Source: Escherichia coli (GTDB taxonomy: Bacteria; Pseudomonadota; Gammaproteobacteria; Enterobacterales; Enterobacteriaceae). From it: DNA of 64,000 bases. The position numbers were made by a program, and so were the translations under genes. Where the stretch lies: positions 1,426,001 to 1,490,000 of the forward strand of contig NZ_AP027764.1 of NCBI RefSeq assembly GCF_036503815.1. The letters run 5' to 3'. The number at the start of each line of letters is the position of its first letter. The stretch's first letter is position 1. Shown here in pieces: positions 8,911 through 18,630 of this stretch. The notes beneath the pieces are model-generated. The model ran no database searches. It was not told where the DNA came from and worked only from the letters and a program-made list of their open reading frames with translations.

Positions 8911-9482
8911 TACTTAACTCCATCCTGTTCATCATGTGGGGAATAATTGACGACGTTTATACTGCCTTGTGCATTGAGTTCTGTACATAGGGCTTTGAAC
9001 GCTTGCTCAATATTTGCTGCATCCGCAGAGGCGGGACTGTGGGCAGTAATCTGAATATGCAACTGCGCAGCCCGTTCATTTTCAGCAGGTTGCGTGCGCG
9101 ACACCAGCTCCGCAATGTTCATGTGGTGCGCGTCGAAAAGTGCCGTGAAGCGTTCAATTAAATGCGGTGAGTCTGCCACATCGACCTGAACCCAGACCGA
9201 TGCCGGCATTGGCGGACGTGGACGAGCCGTCGTGCGCTTCATCACGATTAAAAGATCCAGTTCGGCACCTTTCAACGGTAACGTTGATTCAATCAGAGTG
9301 ATGGCATTCCATGAACCGGAAAGCAGCATGATAAACGTGAACTCTTCTCCCAGCATTGCCAGGCGACTGTCTTCGATATTACAGCCGCAACTACTGACAT
9401 GACGGGTGATGGTGTTCACAATTCCAGGGCGATCGGCACCCAACGCAGTGATCACCAGATAATGTTGCGATGACAGTGTCAA
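8910..9482 (-). CDS. gcvR: Glycine cleavage system repressor GcvR
   Basis: A 190-residue regulator with two ACT-like domains, one near residues 5-80 (TALGADRPGIVNTITRHV) and one near 95-175. GcvR antagonises the activator GcvA by direct contact when glycine is low. The start is taken as TTG at 9482 (product begins MTLSSQHYLVITAL), because AAAGGA sits before it and the 190-residue length is that of the known protein. The open frame extends upstream to 9548 but that part is unconserved and hydrophobic. It is divergent from dapA. Confidence 0.93.
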   Translation of the reverse strand: MTLSSQHYLVITALGADRPGIVNTITRHVSSCGCNIEDSRLAMLGEEFTFIMLLSGSWNAITLIESTLPLKGAELDLLIVMKRTTARPRPPMPASVWVQVDVADSPHLIERFTALFDAHHMNIAELVSRTQPAENERAAQLHIQITAHSPASADAANIEQAFKALCTELNAQGSINVVNYSPHDEQDGVK

Positions 9483-9627
9483 ACTGGTTATTCCTTTAAG
9501 GGGTGAGTTGTTCTTAAGGAAAGCATAAAAAAAACATGCATACAACAATCAGAACGGTTCTGTCTGCTTGCTTTTAATGCCATACCAAACGTACCATTGA
9601 GACACTTGTTTGCACAGAGGATGGCCC

Positions 9628-10506
9628 ATGTTCACGGGAAGTATTGTCGCGATTGTTACTCCGATGGATGAAAAAGGTAATGTCTGTCGGGCTAGCTTGA
9701 AAAAACTGATTGATTATCATGTCGCCAGCGGTACTTCGGCGATCGTTTCTGTTGGCACCACTGGCGAGTCCGCTACCTTAAATCATGACGAACATGCTGA
9801 TGTGGTGATGATGACGCTGGAGCTGGCTGACGGGCGCATTCCGGTAATTGCAGGGACCGGCGCTAACGCTACTGCGGAAGCCATTAGCCTGACGCAGCGC
9901 TTCAATGACAGTGGTATCGTCGGCTGCCTGACGGTAACCCCTTACTACAATCGTCCGTCGCAAGAAGGTTTGTATCAGCATTTCAAAGCCATCGCTGAGC
10001 ATACTGACCTGCCGCAAATTCTGTATAATGTGCCGTCCCGTACTGGCTGCGATCTGCTCCCGGAAACGGTGGGCCGTCTGGCGAAAGTAAAAAATATTAT
10101 CGGAATCAAAGAGGCAACAGGGAACTTAACGCGTGTAAACCAGATCAAAGAGCTGGTTTCAGATGATTTTGTTCTGCTGAGCGGCGATGATGCGAGCGCG
10201 CTGGACTTCATGCAATTGGGCGGTCATGGGGTTATTTCCGTTACGGCTAACGTCGCAGCGCGTGATATGGCCCAGATGTGCAAACTGGCAGCAGAAGGGC
10301 ATTTTGCCGAGGCACGCGTTATTAATCAGCGTCTGATGCCATTACACAACAAACTATTTGTCGAACCCAATCCAATCCCTGTGAAATGGGCATGTAAGGA
10401 ACTGGGTCTTGTGGCGACCGATACGCTGCGCCTGCCAATGACTCCAATCACCGACAGTGGTCGTGAGACGGTCAGAGCGGCGCTTAAGCATGCCGGTTTG
10501 CTGTAA
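9628..10506 (+). CDS. dapA: 4-Hydroxy-tetrahydrodipicolinate synthase DapA
   Basis: A 292-residue aldolase-class TIM barrel that condenses pyruvate with aspartate semialdehyde, the first committed step to diaminopimelate and lysine. Visible landmarks are GTTGES (Thr44/Thr45), YNVPSRTG (Tyr133 and Arg138) and GIKEATG, which carries the Schiff-base lysine. The start at ATG 9628 is preceded by AGAGG. The frame is open from 9610 but those codons overlap the ribosome site. bamC follows after 16 bases, so the two are probably one transcript. Confidence 0.97.
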   Translation: MFTGSIVAIVTPMDEKGNVCRASLKKLIDYHVASGTSAIVSVGTTGESATLNHDEHADVVMMTLELADGRIPVIAGTGANATAEAISLTQRFNDSGIVGCLTVTPYYNRPSQEGLYQHFKAIAEHTDLPQILYNVPSRTGCDLLPETVGRLAKVKNIIGIKEATGNLTRVNQIKELVSDDFVLLSGDDASALDFMQLGGHGVISVTANVAARDMAQMCKLAAEGHFAEARVINQRLMPLHNKLFVEPNPIPVKWACKELGLVATDTLRLPMTPITDSGRETVRAALKHAGLL

Positions 10507-10522
10507 AGTTTAGGGAGATTTG

Positions 10523-11557
10523 ATGGCTTACTCTGTTCAAAAGTCGCGCCTGGCAAAGGTTGCGGGTGTTTCGCTTGTTTTATTACTCGCAGCCTGTAGT
10601 TCTGACTCACGCTATAAGCGCCAGGTCAGTGGTGATGAATCCTACCTGGAAGCAACACCGCTTGCGGAGCTTCATGCCCCGGCTGGAATGATTTTGCCGG
10701 TGACCTCCGGTGATTATGCAATCCCGGTGACCAACGGTAGTGGTGCTGTCGGTAAGGCGCTGGACATTCGTCCACCAGCCCAGCCGCTGGCACTGGTTTC
10801 TGGCGCGCGTACCCAGTTCACGGGCGATACCGCTTCATTGCTGGTGGAAAATGGTCGTGGCAATACTCTGTGGCCGCAGGTAGTTAGCGTGCTGCAGGCG
10901 AAAAACTACACCATCACCCAACGTGATGATGCGGGTCAGACGCTGACCACCGATTGGGTACAATGGAACCGTCTGGATGAAGACGAGCAGTATCGTGGTC
11001 GTTATCAAATCTCTGTTAAACCGCAAGGTTATCAGCAGGCGGTTACGGTTAAACTGCTGAACCTGGAACAGGCGGGCAAACCGGTTGCAGACGCGGCTTC
11101 CATGCAGCGTTACAGCACGGAGATGATGAACGTTATTTCCGCCGGTCTGGATAAATCTGCCACTGACGCCGCGAACGCTGCGCAAAATCGTGCCTCCACC
11201 ACTATGGACGTACAAAGTGCAGCTGATGACACCGGTTTACCGATGCTGGTCGTACGCGGGCCGTTCAATGTGGTTTGGCAACGTCTGCCAGCGGCGCTGG
11301 AAAAAGTGGGCATGAAAGTGACCGACAGCACCCGTTCGCAGGGCAACATGGCCGTAACTTACAAGCCGCTGTCTGACAGCGACTGGCAGGAACTGGGCGC
11401 GAGCGATCCAGGCCTGGCATCCGGTGACTATAAACTGCAGGTTGGCGATTTAGATAACCGCAGTAGCCTACAGTTCATCGATCCGAAAGGTCATACTCTG
11501 ACTCAGAGTCAGAACGACGCACTGGTAGCTGTCTTCCAGGCTGCGTTTAGCAAGTAA
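10523..11557 (+). CDS. bamC: Outer-membrane assembly lipoprotein BamC
   Basis: A 344-residue lipoprotein of the BAM complex that inserts beta-barrel proteins into the outer membrane. The signal peptide ends in a lipobox LLAAC with the lipidated Cys25, followed by the unstructured N-terminal region that binds BamD. Two helix-grip domains fill the rest. It starts at ATG 10523, and GGGAG precedes it. The dapA-bamC pairing is standard in E. coli. A strong terminator follows immediately. Confidence 0.97.
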   Translation: MAYSVQKSRLAKVAGVSLVLLLAACSSDSRYKRQVSGDESYLEATPLAELHAPAGMILPVTSGDYAIPVTNGSGAVGKALDIRPPAQPLALVSGARTQFTGDTASLLVENGRGNTLWPQVVSVLQAKNYTITQRDDAGQTLTTDWVQWNRLDEDEQYRGRYQISVKPQGYQQAVTVKLLNLEQAGKPVADAASMQRYSTEMMNVISAGLDKSATDAANAAQNRASTTMDVQSAADDTGLPMLVVRGPFNVVWQRLPAALEKVGMKVTDSTRSQGNMAVTYKPLSDSDWQELGASDPGLASGDYKLQVGDLDNRSSLQFIDPKGHTLTQSQNDALVAVFQAAFSK

Positions 11558-11563
11558 AAATAC

Positions 11564-11591
11564 AGGGCTGGAGTCATCCGGCCCTTTTTTC
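11564..11591 (+). terminator. Rho-independent terminator of dapA-bamC
   Basis: AGGGCTGG and CCGGCCCT pair (one G-T) around a six-base loop, followed directly by a run of six Ts. It lies seven bases after the bamC stop. Confidence 0.85.
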
Positions 11592-11594
11592 TGA

Positions 11595-11616
11595 TATGAT
11601 ACGCAAACGTGTGCGT
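11595..11616 (+). promoter_or_regulatory. purC promoter region with PurR operator
   Basis: ACGCAAACGTGTGCGT at 11601-11616 is an almost perfect PurR box (consensus ACGCAAACGTTTNCGT). A likely -10 hexamer TATGAT at 11595-11600 abuts it, so bound repressor would block the promoter. The promoter lies immediately behind the bamC terminator, with a leader of about 150 bases before purC. Confidence 0.8.
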
Positions 11617-11667
11617 CGGCAGAAAAACGCGATTTTAGCGGTAATTCGCACGAAATTTGTTTGTCGG

Positions 11668-11716
11668 ACGTAGGTCGGATAAGGCGTTCTTGCCGCATTC
11701 GACAAAACATCCGGCA
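11668..11716. repeat. REP element in the bamC-purC gap
   Basis: The GTCGGATAAGGCG...GCCGCAT...ATCCGGCA pattern is that of E. coli REP/PU units. It lies in the purC leader between the PurR box and the coding region, so it would be transcribed as part of the purC 5' leader. Confidence 0.7.
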
Positions 11717-11769
11717 CATCAGACAGCAAAAGATTTTAAAACGTTAATTCACACCCAGGAGTGATAAAG

Positions 11770-12483
11770 ATGCAAAAGCAAGCTGAGTTGTATCGTGGTA
11801 AAGCGAAAACCGTATACAGCACGGAAAACCCGGACCTGTTGGTGCTCGAATTCCGCAATGATACGTCAGCAGGGGATGGCGCGCGCATTGAGCAGTTTGA
11901 TCGCAAAGGTATGGTGAACAACAAGTTCAACTACTTCATTATGAGCAAACTGGCTGAAGCGGGTATCCCGACTCAAATGGAGCGTCTGCTCTCCGATACC
12001 GAATGTCTGGTGAAAAAGCTGGATATGGTGCCGGTTGAGTGTGTCGTGCGTAACCGTGCTGCTGGCTCTCTGGTGAAACGTCTTGGAATCGAAGAAGGTA
12101 TTGAGCTGAACCCGCCGCTGTTCGATCTGTTCCTGAAAAACGACGCCATGCACGATCCGATGGTCAACGAATCTTACTGCGAAACCTTTGGCTGGGTAAG
12201 TAAAGAGAACCTGGCGCGTATGAAAGAGCTAACCTACAAAGCGAACGACGTGCTGAAAAAACTGTTCGATGATGCTGGTCTCATTCTGGTCGACTTCAAG
12301 CTGGAGTTTGGTCTGTACAAAGGTGAAGTGGTACTGGGCGATGAGTTCTCCCCGGACGGCAGCCGCCTGTGGGACAAAGAAACGCTGGAGAAAATGGACA
12401 AAGACCGTTTCCGCCAGAGCCTCGGTGGCCTGATCGAAGCCTATGAAGCCGTTGCCCGCCGCCTGGGTGTACAGCTGGACTGA
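11770..12483 (+). CDS. purC: SAICAR synthetase PurC
   Basis: A 237-residue ATP-dependent ligase that joins aspartate to carboxyaminoimidazole ribotide in purine synthesis. Typical motifs are [11 protein letters not shown] (nucleotide loop), [12 protein letters not shown] and LVDFKLEFG with [13 protein letters not shown]. The start at ATG 11770 has AGGAG upstream; three upstream codons in frame were not used. Expression is expected to follow the PurR box at 11601. Confidence 0.97.
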
Positions 12484-12499
12484 TTTTTCTATTCATCAT

Positions 12500-12524
12500 C
12501 TTGCCGTGCTGCTGGCACGGCAAG
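12500..12524 (+). terminator. Stem-loop after purC
   Basis: CTTGCCGTGC and GCACGGCAAG form a perfect ten-base stem with a five-base loop, 17 bases past the purC stop. There is no T-tract, so it is either a weak terminator or a 3'-end protecting hairpin. Confidence 0.5.
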
Positions 12525-12650
12525 ACAACCGCTCTCATAAGATGTGCATTGAACGCTCATTCCTCCGCCATTTCATCCCGCTTTCCTGTGGTAATCTTCC
12601 TCTGAACCACCTACGATCATTTCTATAATGAATATATTGTTGAGGTATCT

Positions 12651-13514
12651 ATGCGTTGGCAAGGGCGACGTGAAAGTGACAATGTTGAAGACAGGCGCAA
12701 TAGCTCCGGTGGTCCGTCAATGGGCGGTCCCGGTTTCCGTCTGCCAAGCGGTAAAGGCGGGCTGATTTTACTGATAGTCGTGCTGGTTGCAGGCTACTAT
12801 GGCGTTGATTTAACCGGATTGATGACCGGACAGCCGGTTTCCCAACAACAATCAACGCGGTCAATTAGCCCTAATGAAGACGAAGCCGCAAAATTCACCT
12901 CGGTGATTCTGGCAACCACGGAAGACACCTGGGGACAGCAATTCGAGAAGATGGGTAAAACCTATCAGCAACCGAAGCTGGTCATGTACCGTGGAATGAC
13001 GCGCACCGGCTGCGGGGCGGGCCAGTCCATTATGGGACCGTTCTATTGCCCGGCGGATGGCACGGTTTATATCGATCTCTCCTTCTATGATGACATGAAA
13101 GACAAACTTGGCGCGGATGGCGATTTTGCCCAGGGGTACGTTATCGCCCATGAAGTCGGTCATCATGTGCAGAAACTGTTAGGCATCGAGCCGAAAGTCC
13201 GTCAACTGCAACAAAACGCGACGCAGGCGGAAGTGAACCGCTTATCTGTGCGTATGGAACTCCAGGCCGACTGTTTTGCCGGTGTCTGGGGGCATAGCAT
13301 GCAGCAGCAAGGCGTTCTGGAAACCGGAGATCTGGAAGAAGCGCTGAACGCGGCGCAGGCCATCGGCGATGACCGTTTACAGCAGCAAAGTCAGGGGCGA
13401 GTCGTACCAGACAGTTTCACTCATGGCACTTCTCAGCAACGCTACAGCTGGTTTAAACGTGGTTTCGACAGCGGCGATCCGGCACAATGCAATACTTTTG
13501 GTAAAAGCATTTAA
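12651..13514 (+). CDS. ypfJ: Putative neutral zinc metallopeptidase YpfJ
   Basis: A 287-residue protein of the neutral zinc metallopeptidase (YpfJ) family, function unproven. An N-terminal basic Gly/Arg-rich stretch is followed by one transmembrane helix near residues 38-55 ([17 protein letters not shown]). The bulk, probably periplasmic, contains the zinc motif HEVGHH near residue 165 and a distal ELQADCFAG segment that supplies the third ligand, as in gluzincins. It starts at ATG 12651 and is followed by tmcA after 14 bases. Confidence 0.9.
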
Positions 13515-13528
13515 CTTTCGGGGCAGGG

Positions 13529-15544
13529 ATGGCTGAACTGACTGCGCTTCACCCATTAACAGCGCAAATGAAACGTGAAGGGATCCGCCGCTTGCTGGTG
13601 TTGAGCGGGGAAGAGGATTGGTGTTTTGAGCATGCGCTTAAGTTGAGTGATGCTTTACCTGGCGACTGGTTGTGGGTTTCGCCGCAGCCAGTCGCTGAAA
13701 ACCACTGTACTCCCTCGACGCTACAAACTTTACTTGGACGCGAGTTCCGGCATGCGGTATTCGACGCCCGCCAGGGCTTTGATGCCGCTGCCTTTGCGGC
13801 ACTTAGCGGAACGTTGAAAGCCGGAAGCTGGCTGGTGTTGTTACTCCCTGTATGGGAAGAGTGGGAAAACCAACCTGATGCCGACTCGCTGCGCTGGAGT
13901 GATTGCCCTGACCCTATTGCCACGCCGCATTTTGTCCGGCACCTCAAACGCGTACTTACGGCGGATCACGACGCTATCCTCTGGCGGCAAAACCAGCCGT
14001 TCACGTTGACGCATTTTATTCCCCGTACTGACTGGCAACCCGCGACCGGCGCACCACAACCAGAACAACAGCAACTCTTACAGCAGCTACTCACCATGCC
14101 GACGGGCGTGGCGGCGGTAACTGCTGCGCGTGGGCGCGGTAAGTCGGCGCTGGCAGGGCAACTCATTTCTCGTATTGCGGGTAGTGCGATTGTCACCGCG
14201 CCTGCAAAAGCGGCAACGGATGTACTGGCACAATTTGCGGGCGAAAAGTTTCGCTTTATTGCGCCGGATGCCTTGTTAGCCAGCAATGAGCAAGCCGACT
14301 GGCTGGTAGTCGATGAAGCCGCAGCCATACCTGCGCCGTTGTTGCATCAACTGGTGTCGCGTTTTCCTCGAACGTTGTTAACCACTACGGTGCAGGGCTA
14401 CGAAGGTACCGGACGTGGTTTTTTGCTGAAATTTTGTGCGCGTTTCCCGCATTTACACCGTTTCGAATTGCAACAGCCGATCCGCTGGGCGCAGGGATGC
14501 CCGCTGGAAAAAATGGTCAGCGAGGCACTGGTTTTTGACGATGAAAACTTCACCCATACACCACAAGGCAATATCGTCATTTCCGCTTTTGAACAGACCT
14601 TATGGCGAAGCGATCCGGATACACCGTTAAAGGTATATCAGCTATTGTCTGGCGCGCACTACCGGACCTCGCCGCTGGATTTACGCCGCATGATGGATGC
14701 ACCTGGGCAACATTTTTTCCAGGCGGCTTGTGAAAACGAGATCGCCGGGGCGCTGTGGCTGGTGGATGAGGGCGGATTATCTCAAGAACTCAGCCTGGCG
14801 GTATGGGCAGGTTTTCGTCGCCCGCGGGGTAATCTGGTAGCCCAGTCGCTGGCGGCGCACGGCAGCAATCCACTGGCAGCGACATTGCGCGGACGGCGGG
14901 TCAGCAGGATAGCAGTTCATCCAGCTCGTCAGCGTGAAGGCATTGGGCAACAGCTTATTGCCCGTGCTTTAAACTATACGCATGACCTCGACTATCTTTC
15001 GGTGAGTTTTGGCTACACCGCGGAGTTATGGCGTTTCTGGCAACGCTGCGGTTTTGTGCTGGTGCGAATGGGTAATCATCGTGAAGCCAGCAGCGGTTGC
15101 TATACGGCGATGGCACTGTTACCGATGAGTGATGCGGGTAAACAGCTGGCTGAACGTGAGCATTACCGTTTACGTCGCGATGCGCATGCTCTCACGCAGT
15201 GGAATGGCGAAACGCTCCCCGTCGATCCACGAAATGATGCCGTCCTTTCTGAGGACGACTGGCTTGAACTGGCCGGTTTTGCTTTCGCTCATCGTCCGCT
15301 ATTAACGTCGTTAGGTTGCTTAACGCGTCTGCTACAAACCAGTGAACTGGCATTACCGGCGCTGCGTGGTCGTTTACAGAAAAACGCCAGTGACGCGCAG
15401 TTATGTACCACACTTAAACTTTCAGGTCGCAAGATGTTACTGGCCCGTCAGCGAGAAGAGGCCGCGTGGGCGCTGTTCGCACTTGATAATGTTCGCACTG
15501 AGCGTCTGCGCGATCGCATAACGCAATGGCAATTTTTTCACTGA
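13529..15544 (+). CDS. tmcA: tRNA(Met) cytidine acetyltransferase TmcA
   Basis: A 671-residue enzyme that makes N4-acetylcytidine at the wobble position of elongator tRNA-Met using acetyl-CoA and ATP. The order is an N-terminal DUF1726 domain, an RNA-helicase/ATPase module with Walker A ARGRGKSALAG near residue 200 and DEAAAIP as Walker B, then a GNAT acetyltransferase domain (RRVSRIAVHPARQREGIGQQ) near residues 455-535, and a C-terminal tRNA-binding tail. Length matches E. coli TmcA (formerly ypfI). Confidence 0.96.
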   Translation: MAELTALHPLTAQMKREGIRRLLVLSGEEDWCFEHALKLSDALPGDWLWVSPQPVAENHCTPSTLQTLLGREFRHAVFDARQGFDAAAFAALSGTLKAGSWLVLLLPVWEEWENQPDADSLRWSDCPDPIATPHFVRHLKRVLTADHDAILWRQNQPFTLTHFIPRTDWQPATGAPQPEQQQLLQQLLTMPTGVAAVTAARGRGKSALAGQLISRIAGSAIVTAPAKAATDVLAQFAGEKFRFIAPDALLASNEQADWLVVDEAAAIPAPLLHQLVSRFPRTLLTTTVQGYEGTGRGFLLKFCARFPHLHRFELQQPIRWAQGCPLEKMVSEALVFDDENFTHTPQGNIVISAFEQTLWRSDPDTPLKVYQLLSGAHYRTSPLDLRRMMDAPGQHFFQAACENEIAGALWLVDEGGLSQELSLAVWAGFRRPRGNLVAQSLAAHGSNPLAATLRGRRVSRIAVHPARQREGIGQQLIARALNYTHDLDYLSVSFGYTAELWRFWQRCGFVLVRMGNHREASSGCYTAMALLPMSDAGKQLAEREHYRLRRDAHALTQWNGETLPVDPRNDAVLSEDDWLELAGFAFAHRPLLTSLGCLTRLLQTSELALPALRGRLQKNASDAQLCTTLKLSGRKMLLARQREEAAWALFALDNVRTERLRDRITQWQFFH

Positions 15545-15617
15545 CTCCTTCAATTTTCTCCCATGGTCATTGTGAGTCAGCGGCGTAAAATTAATGACAT
15601 CAGTTAAGGAGTTCGCC

Positions 15618-16319
15618 ATGAAACATGACCATTTTGTTGTTCAAAGCCCGGATAAACCTGCACAACAGTTGTTACTGCTTTTCCATGGTGTCGGGGATAA
15701 CCCGGTAGCGATGGGTGAGATCGGCAGCTGGTTTGCGCCGCTGTTTCCTGATGCACTGGTGGTGAGCGTCGGTGGCGCGGAGCCGAGCGGTAATCCGGCG
15801 GGGCGTCAGTGGTTTTCGGTGCAGGGTATTACGGAAGATAATCGCCAGGCGCGTGTGGATGCCATCATGCCGACGTTTATTGAGACGGTGCGCTACTGGC
15901 AGAAACAGAGCGGAGTAGGGGCAAACGCCACGGCGCTAATCGGTTTCTCACAAGGCGCGATTATGGCGCTGGAGAGCATTAAAGCCGAACCGGGTCTTGC
16001 TTCGCGCGTCATTGCCTTTAACGGACGTTATGCCAGCTTGCCGGAAACCGCGTCTACAGCCACGACAATTCACTTGATTCATGGCGGTGAAGATCCGGTT
16101 ATCGATCTGGCGCATGCGGTTGCGGCGCAGGAAGCGTTAATCAGTGCAGGTGGTGATGTGACGCTGGATATTGTGGAGGATTTAGGCCATGCAATCGACA
16201 ATCGCAGTATGCAATTTGCCCTGGATCACTTGCGTTATACCATACCGAAACATTATTTCGACGAAGCGCTAAGTGGTGGCAAACCTGGCGATGATGATGT
16301 AATTGAAATGATGCAATAA
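15618..16319 (+). CDS. ypfH: Carboxylesterase/alpha-beta hydrolase YpfH
   Basis: A 232-residue serine hydrolase of the phospholipase/carboxylesterase family. The nucleophile elbow is GFSQGAI (Ser near 113), with a downstream GGEDPVID aspartate and an EDLGHAID histidine completing the triad. The E. coli protein has measured carboxylesterase activity on short acyl esters; the natural substrate is unknown. The start at ATG 15618 has AAGGAG upstream. It ends before a BIME that separates it from convergent ypfN. Confidence 0.93.
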   Translation: MKHDHFVVQSPDKPAQQLLLLFHGVGDNPVAMGEIGSWFAPLFPDALVVSVGGAEPSGNPAGRQWFSVQGITEDNRQARVDAIMPTFIETVRYWQKQSGVGANATALIGFSQGAIMALESIKAEPGLASRVIAFNGRYASLPETASTATTIHLIHGGEDPVIDLAHAVAAQEALISAGGDVTLDIVEDLGHAIDNRSMQFALDHLRYTIPKHYFDEALSGGKPGDDDVIEMMQ

Positions 16320-16324
16320 TAGCC

Positions 16325-16409
16325 TGGTAGGCCTGATAAGACGCGTGAGCGTCGCATCAGGCATCGTTCACCATTGCCGGATGCGGCATTAACGCCTTAT
16401 CCGGCCACT
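16325..16409. repeat. BIME (two inverted REP units) between ypfH and ypfN
   Basis: One unit reads GGCCTGATAAGACGCG...CGTCGCATCAGGC, the second GCCGGATGCGGC...GCCTTATCCGGC. The pair lies between two convergent genes and can fold from either strand. Confidence 0.85.
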
Positions 16410-16413
16410 TAGC

Positions 16414-16614
16414 TTACTTCTTCGGTTGATCCTTTTTCGGCCAATCGTCGTCATCGTCCCACTTATCGTTGAAATCACGATGCGGGGGAAGCTCCGGCTT
16501 GTTGGCGAGAAATTTCTTATGGTCGACGCGCTTGAGATCTTTAATCACGTTCAGCAGGACGCCTACCAAAAAGACAATCACCAGAATCCACCAATATTTA
16601 GCCAGCCAGCCCAT
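16414..16614 (-). CDS. ypfN: Small membrane protein YpfN
   Basis: A 66-residue protein of the UPF0370 family. A single N-terminal transmembrane helix (WLAKYWWILVIVFLVGVLL) is followed by a charged tail with an Asp run and a lysine-rich end (DDDDDWPKKDQPKK). The start at ATG 16614 is preceded by AGAGGAA. No function is established. It follows dapE by 27 bases on the same strand and is probably co-transcribed. Confidence 0.9.
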   Translation of the reverse strand: MGWLAKYWWILVIVFLVGVLLNVIKDLKRVDHKKFLANKPELPPHRDFNDKWDDDDDWPKKDQPKK

Positions 16615-16641
16615 GCTTATTTCCTCTTGCAGAACCACTCA

Positions 16642-17769
16642 TCAGGCGACGAGCTGTTCCATGATACGTTGATACATACGGGCAAGTAGCTGCAGGTCGG
16701 CAGCGTTCACACATTCATTAATTTTATGAATAGTGGCATTGACCGGCCCGAGTTCCACCACCTGCGCCCCCATGCGGGCAATAAAGCGCCCGTCGGACGT
16801 TCCGCCTGTGGTCAGTAGCTGCGGTTTAATTTCATTATAGTGCTCAACCGCGTTAACGACCGCATCCACCAGTTTACCGCGCGCGGTCAAAAATGGCTGC
16901 CCGGAAAGCCACCAATCCACCGTATAACGCAGTTGATGTTTTTCAAGCAGGGCAAGCACCTGCGCTTTGATCATCTCATCCGTCAGTTCGGTGCTAAAGC
17001 GGAAGTTAAACTGCACAAACAGTTCACCCGGAATAACGTTGTTACTGCCCGTTCCCGCCTGAATATTGGCAATCTGCATACTGGTCGCCGGGAAGAATTC
17101 ATTACCCTGATCCCACTCAATAGCCACTAATTCATTAAGGAAAGGTGCTGCGCGATGTACCGGATTGTCAGCCAGATGCGGGTAGGCTACATGCCCCTGC
17201 ACGCCATGAATGGTAAGGTTGCAGGTTAACGATCCGCGACGACCATTTTTCACCACGTCACCAACCACTTCGATGCTCGATGGTTCGCCGACCAGGCAGT
17301 AATCGAGACGCTCATTACGCGCCATTAACGCTTCGACGACTTTTACCGTACCGTTGTGGGCACTGGCTTCTTCATCAGAAGTGATCAGGAATGCCAGTCG
17401 ACCTGTATGGTTGGGATGTTGCGCGACAAAACGTTCTGCTGCTACCACCATCGCCGCCAGTGAGCCTTTCATATCTGCCGCACCACGCCCGAACAACATG
17501 CCGTCACGAATGGTTGGTTCAAACGGCGGATTAATCCAACGGTCGGCGTCGCCAGGCGGTACCACGTCGGTATGTCCGGCAAAGGCTAACGTTTCGCCCT
17601 GCCCACGCCACGCCCAAAAGTTTTGCGTATCGGCAAAGTCCATGCGTTCAACGGTAAAACCGATCGCCTGCAGACGTTCGATCATGATTGCCTGACATCC
17701 CGCATCATCAGGGCTTAAGGATGGGCGGCGAATAAGCTGCTGGGTCAGCTCAATAACCGGGCACGACAT
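16642..17769 (-). CDS. dapE: Succinyl-diaminopimelate desuccinylase DapE
   Basis: A 375-residue M20-family di-zinc hydrolase that releases LL-diaminopimelate in the lysine/peptidoglycan pathway. Zinc-ligand motifs are FAGHTDVVPPGD (His near 66), GRGAADMKG (bridging Asp) and SDEEASAHNG (catalytic Glu), with a distal TGGTSDGRF segment and a C-terminal His. It starts three bases after yffB ends, so the two genes share a transcript. Confidence 0.97.
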   Translation of the reverse strand: MSCPVIELTQQLIRRPSLSPDDAGCQAIMIERLQAIGFTVERMDFADTQNFWAWRGQGETLAFAGHTDVVPPGDADRWINPPFEPTIRDGMLFGRGAADMKGSLAAMVVAAERFVAQHPNHTGRLAFLITSDEEASAHNGTVKVVEALMARNERLDYCLVGEPSSIEVVGDVVKNGRRGSLTCNLTIHGVQGHVAYPHLADNPVHRAAPFLNELVAIEWDQGNEFFPATSMQIANIQAGTGSNNVIPGELFVQFNFRFSTELTDEMIKAQVLALLEKHQLRYTVDWWLSGQPFLTARGKLVDAVVNAVEHYNEIKPQLLTTGGTSDGRFIARMGAQVVELGPVNATIHKINECVNAADLQLLARMYQRIMEQLVA

Positions 17770-17772
17770 AGA

Positions 17773-18129
17773 CTACACCTCATGGAAAAATTGCTGATAA
17801 CTGGAATCACTGAAACCCAGCAGCATAGGCTTCCCGGGCGCACAGAGCAATGGGCGTTTGATAATTGCAGGCATTTCAGTCATTAATGCCGCCGCAGAGG
17901 CCGCATCGGTGATATTATTGCGGGTGGTTTCGTCCAGTTTACGCCAGGTTGTACCACGGGTGTTGAGTAACGCTTGCCAGCCTAATTCGTTGATAAAACC
18001 GTTCAATAATCCGCTGTCCAGCCCATCAATGCGGTAATCATGAAAACGATAGGCGATGTTATTGGCTTCCAGCCAACGGCGAGCCTTTTTAATGGTGTCA
18101 CAATTTTTGATGCCGTAAAGTGTAACCAT
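17773..18129 (-). CDS. yffB: ArsC/Spx-family protein YffB
   Basis: A 118-residue thioredoxin-fold protein of the ArsC/Spx family. It carries a single conserved cysteine in the YGIKNCDTIKKARRWLE motif and lacks the CxxC of thioredoxins. It also lacks the three-arginine pattern needed to be a confident arsenate reductase. Glutathione-dependent thiol chemistry has been suggested for the family; the physiological role is unknown. It is immediately upstream of dapE. Confidence 0.9.
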   Translation of the reverse strand: MVTLYGIKNCDTIKKARRWLEANNIAYRFHDYRIDGLDSGLLNGFINELGWQALLNTRGTTWRKLDETTRNNITDAASAAALMTEMPAIIKRPLLCAPGKPMLLGFSDSSYQQFFHEV

Positions 18130-18509
18130 AATGAATCCTTTTTCGATTTATGAGAATAAATACTCATTTAAGGGTGAAAACATTTTGCCTGCAAATGATT
18201 ATCAAGAAATATAACATTATCGAAGTATTCAAATTAACAACTATTAAATAATATTAAACATTTTTAACGTAAACATTAAGAATATTCATCTTGTTATCTG
18301 TCTGTATTTTAACCAGAATTAAATAAGTATTAGATGCCGTATGAATATCTCGAAATGTTGCTGTGTATCACATACAAATCATCACCGCAGGACCATAGTA
18401 TTTACATAAGGTTTGTCCCCCGGAGGTAGTCATCGCAGCAATCGAGTAAATTAGCTTCACCACGGTATATTGTTTCCGTAGAATACCCATAATTATAAGA
18501 GAGGTTGTT
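18130..18509. other. AT-rich intergenic region between yffB and ypfM
   Basis: This 380-base stretch separates the divergent yffB and ypfM. It is very AT-rich, especially at 18160-18340, with many A/T tracts of the kind bound by H-NS. Promoters for both sides must lie here. No further open frame with a ribosome site was found. Confidence 0.55.
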
Positions 18510-18569
18510 ATGATTGAACGTGAACTGGGGAACTGGAAAGACTTTATCGAAGTTATGCTTCGTAAGTAA
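18510..18569 (+). CDS. ypfM: Small protein YpfM (19 residues)
   Basis: A 19-codon frame, MIERELGNWKDFIEVMLRK, with an AGAGAGG ribosome site eight bases before the ATG. It is identical, as far as I recall, to the experimentally detected E. coli small protein YpfM. The sequence would form an amphipathic helix; no function is known. A 62-base 3' untranslated stretch leads into the terminator at 18631. Confidence 0.8.
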   Translation: MIERELGNWKDFIEVMLRK

Positions 18570-18630
18570 TTCCTGAGACAAAGTACAAACAGAAAGTACC
18601 TGCTGAACAGGTTCTTTATCGGAAAGTTGA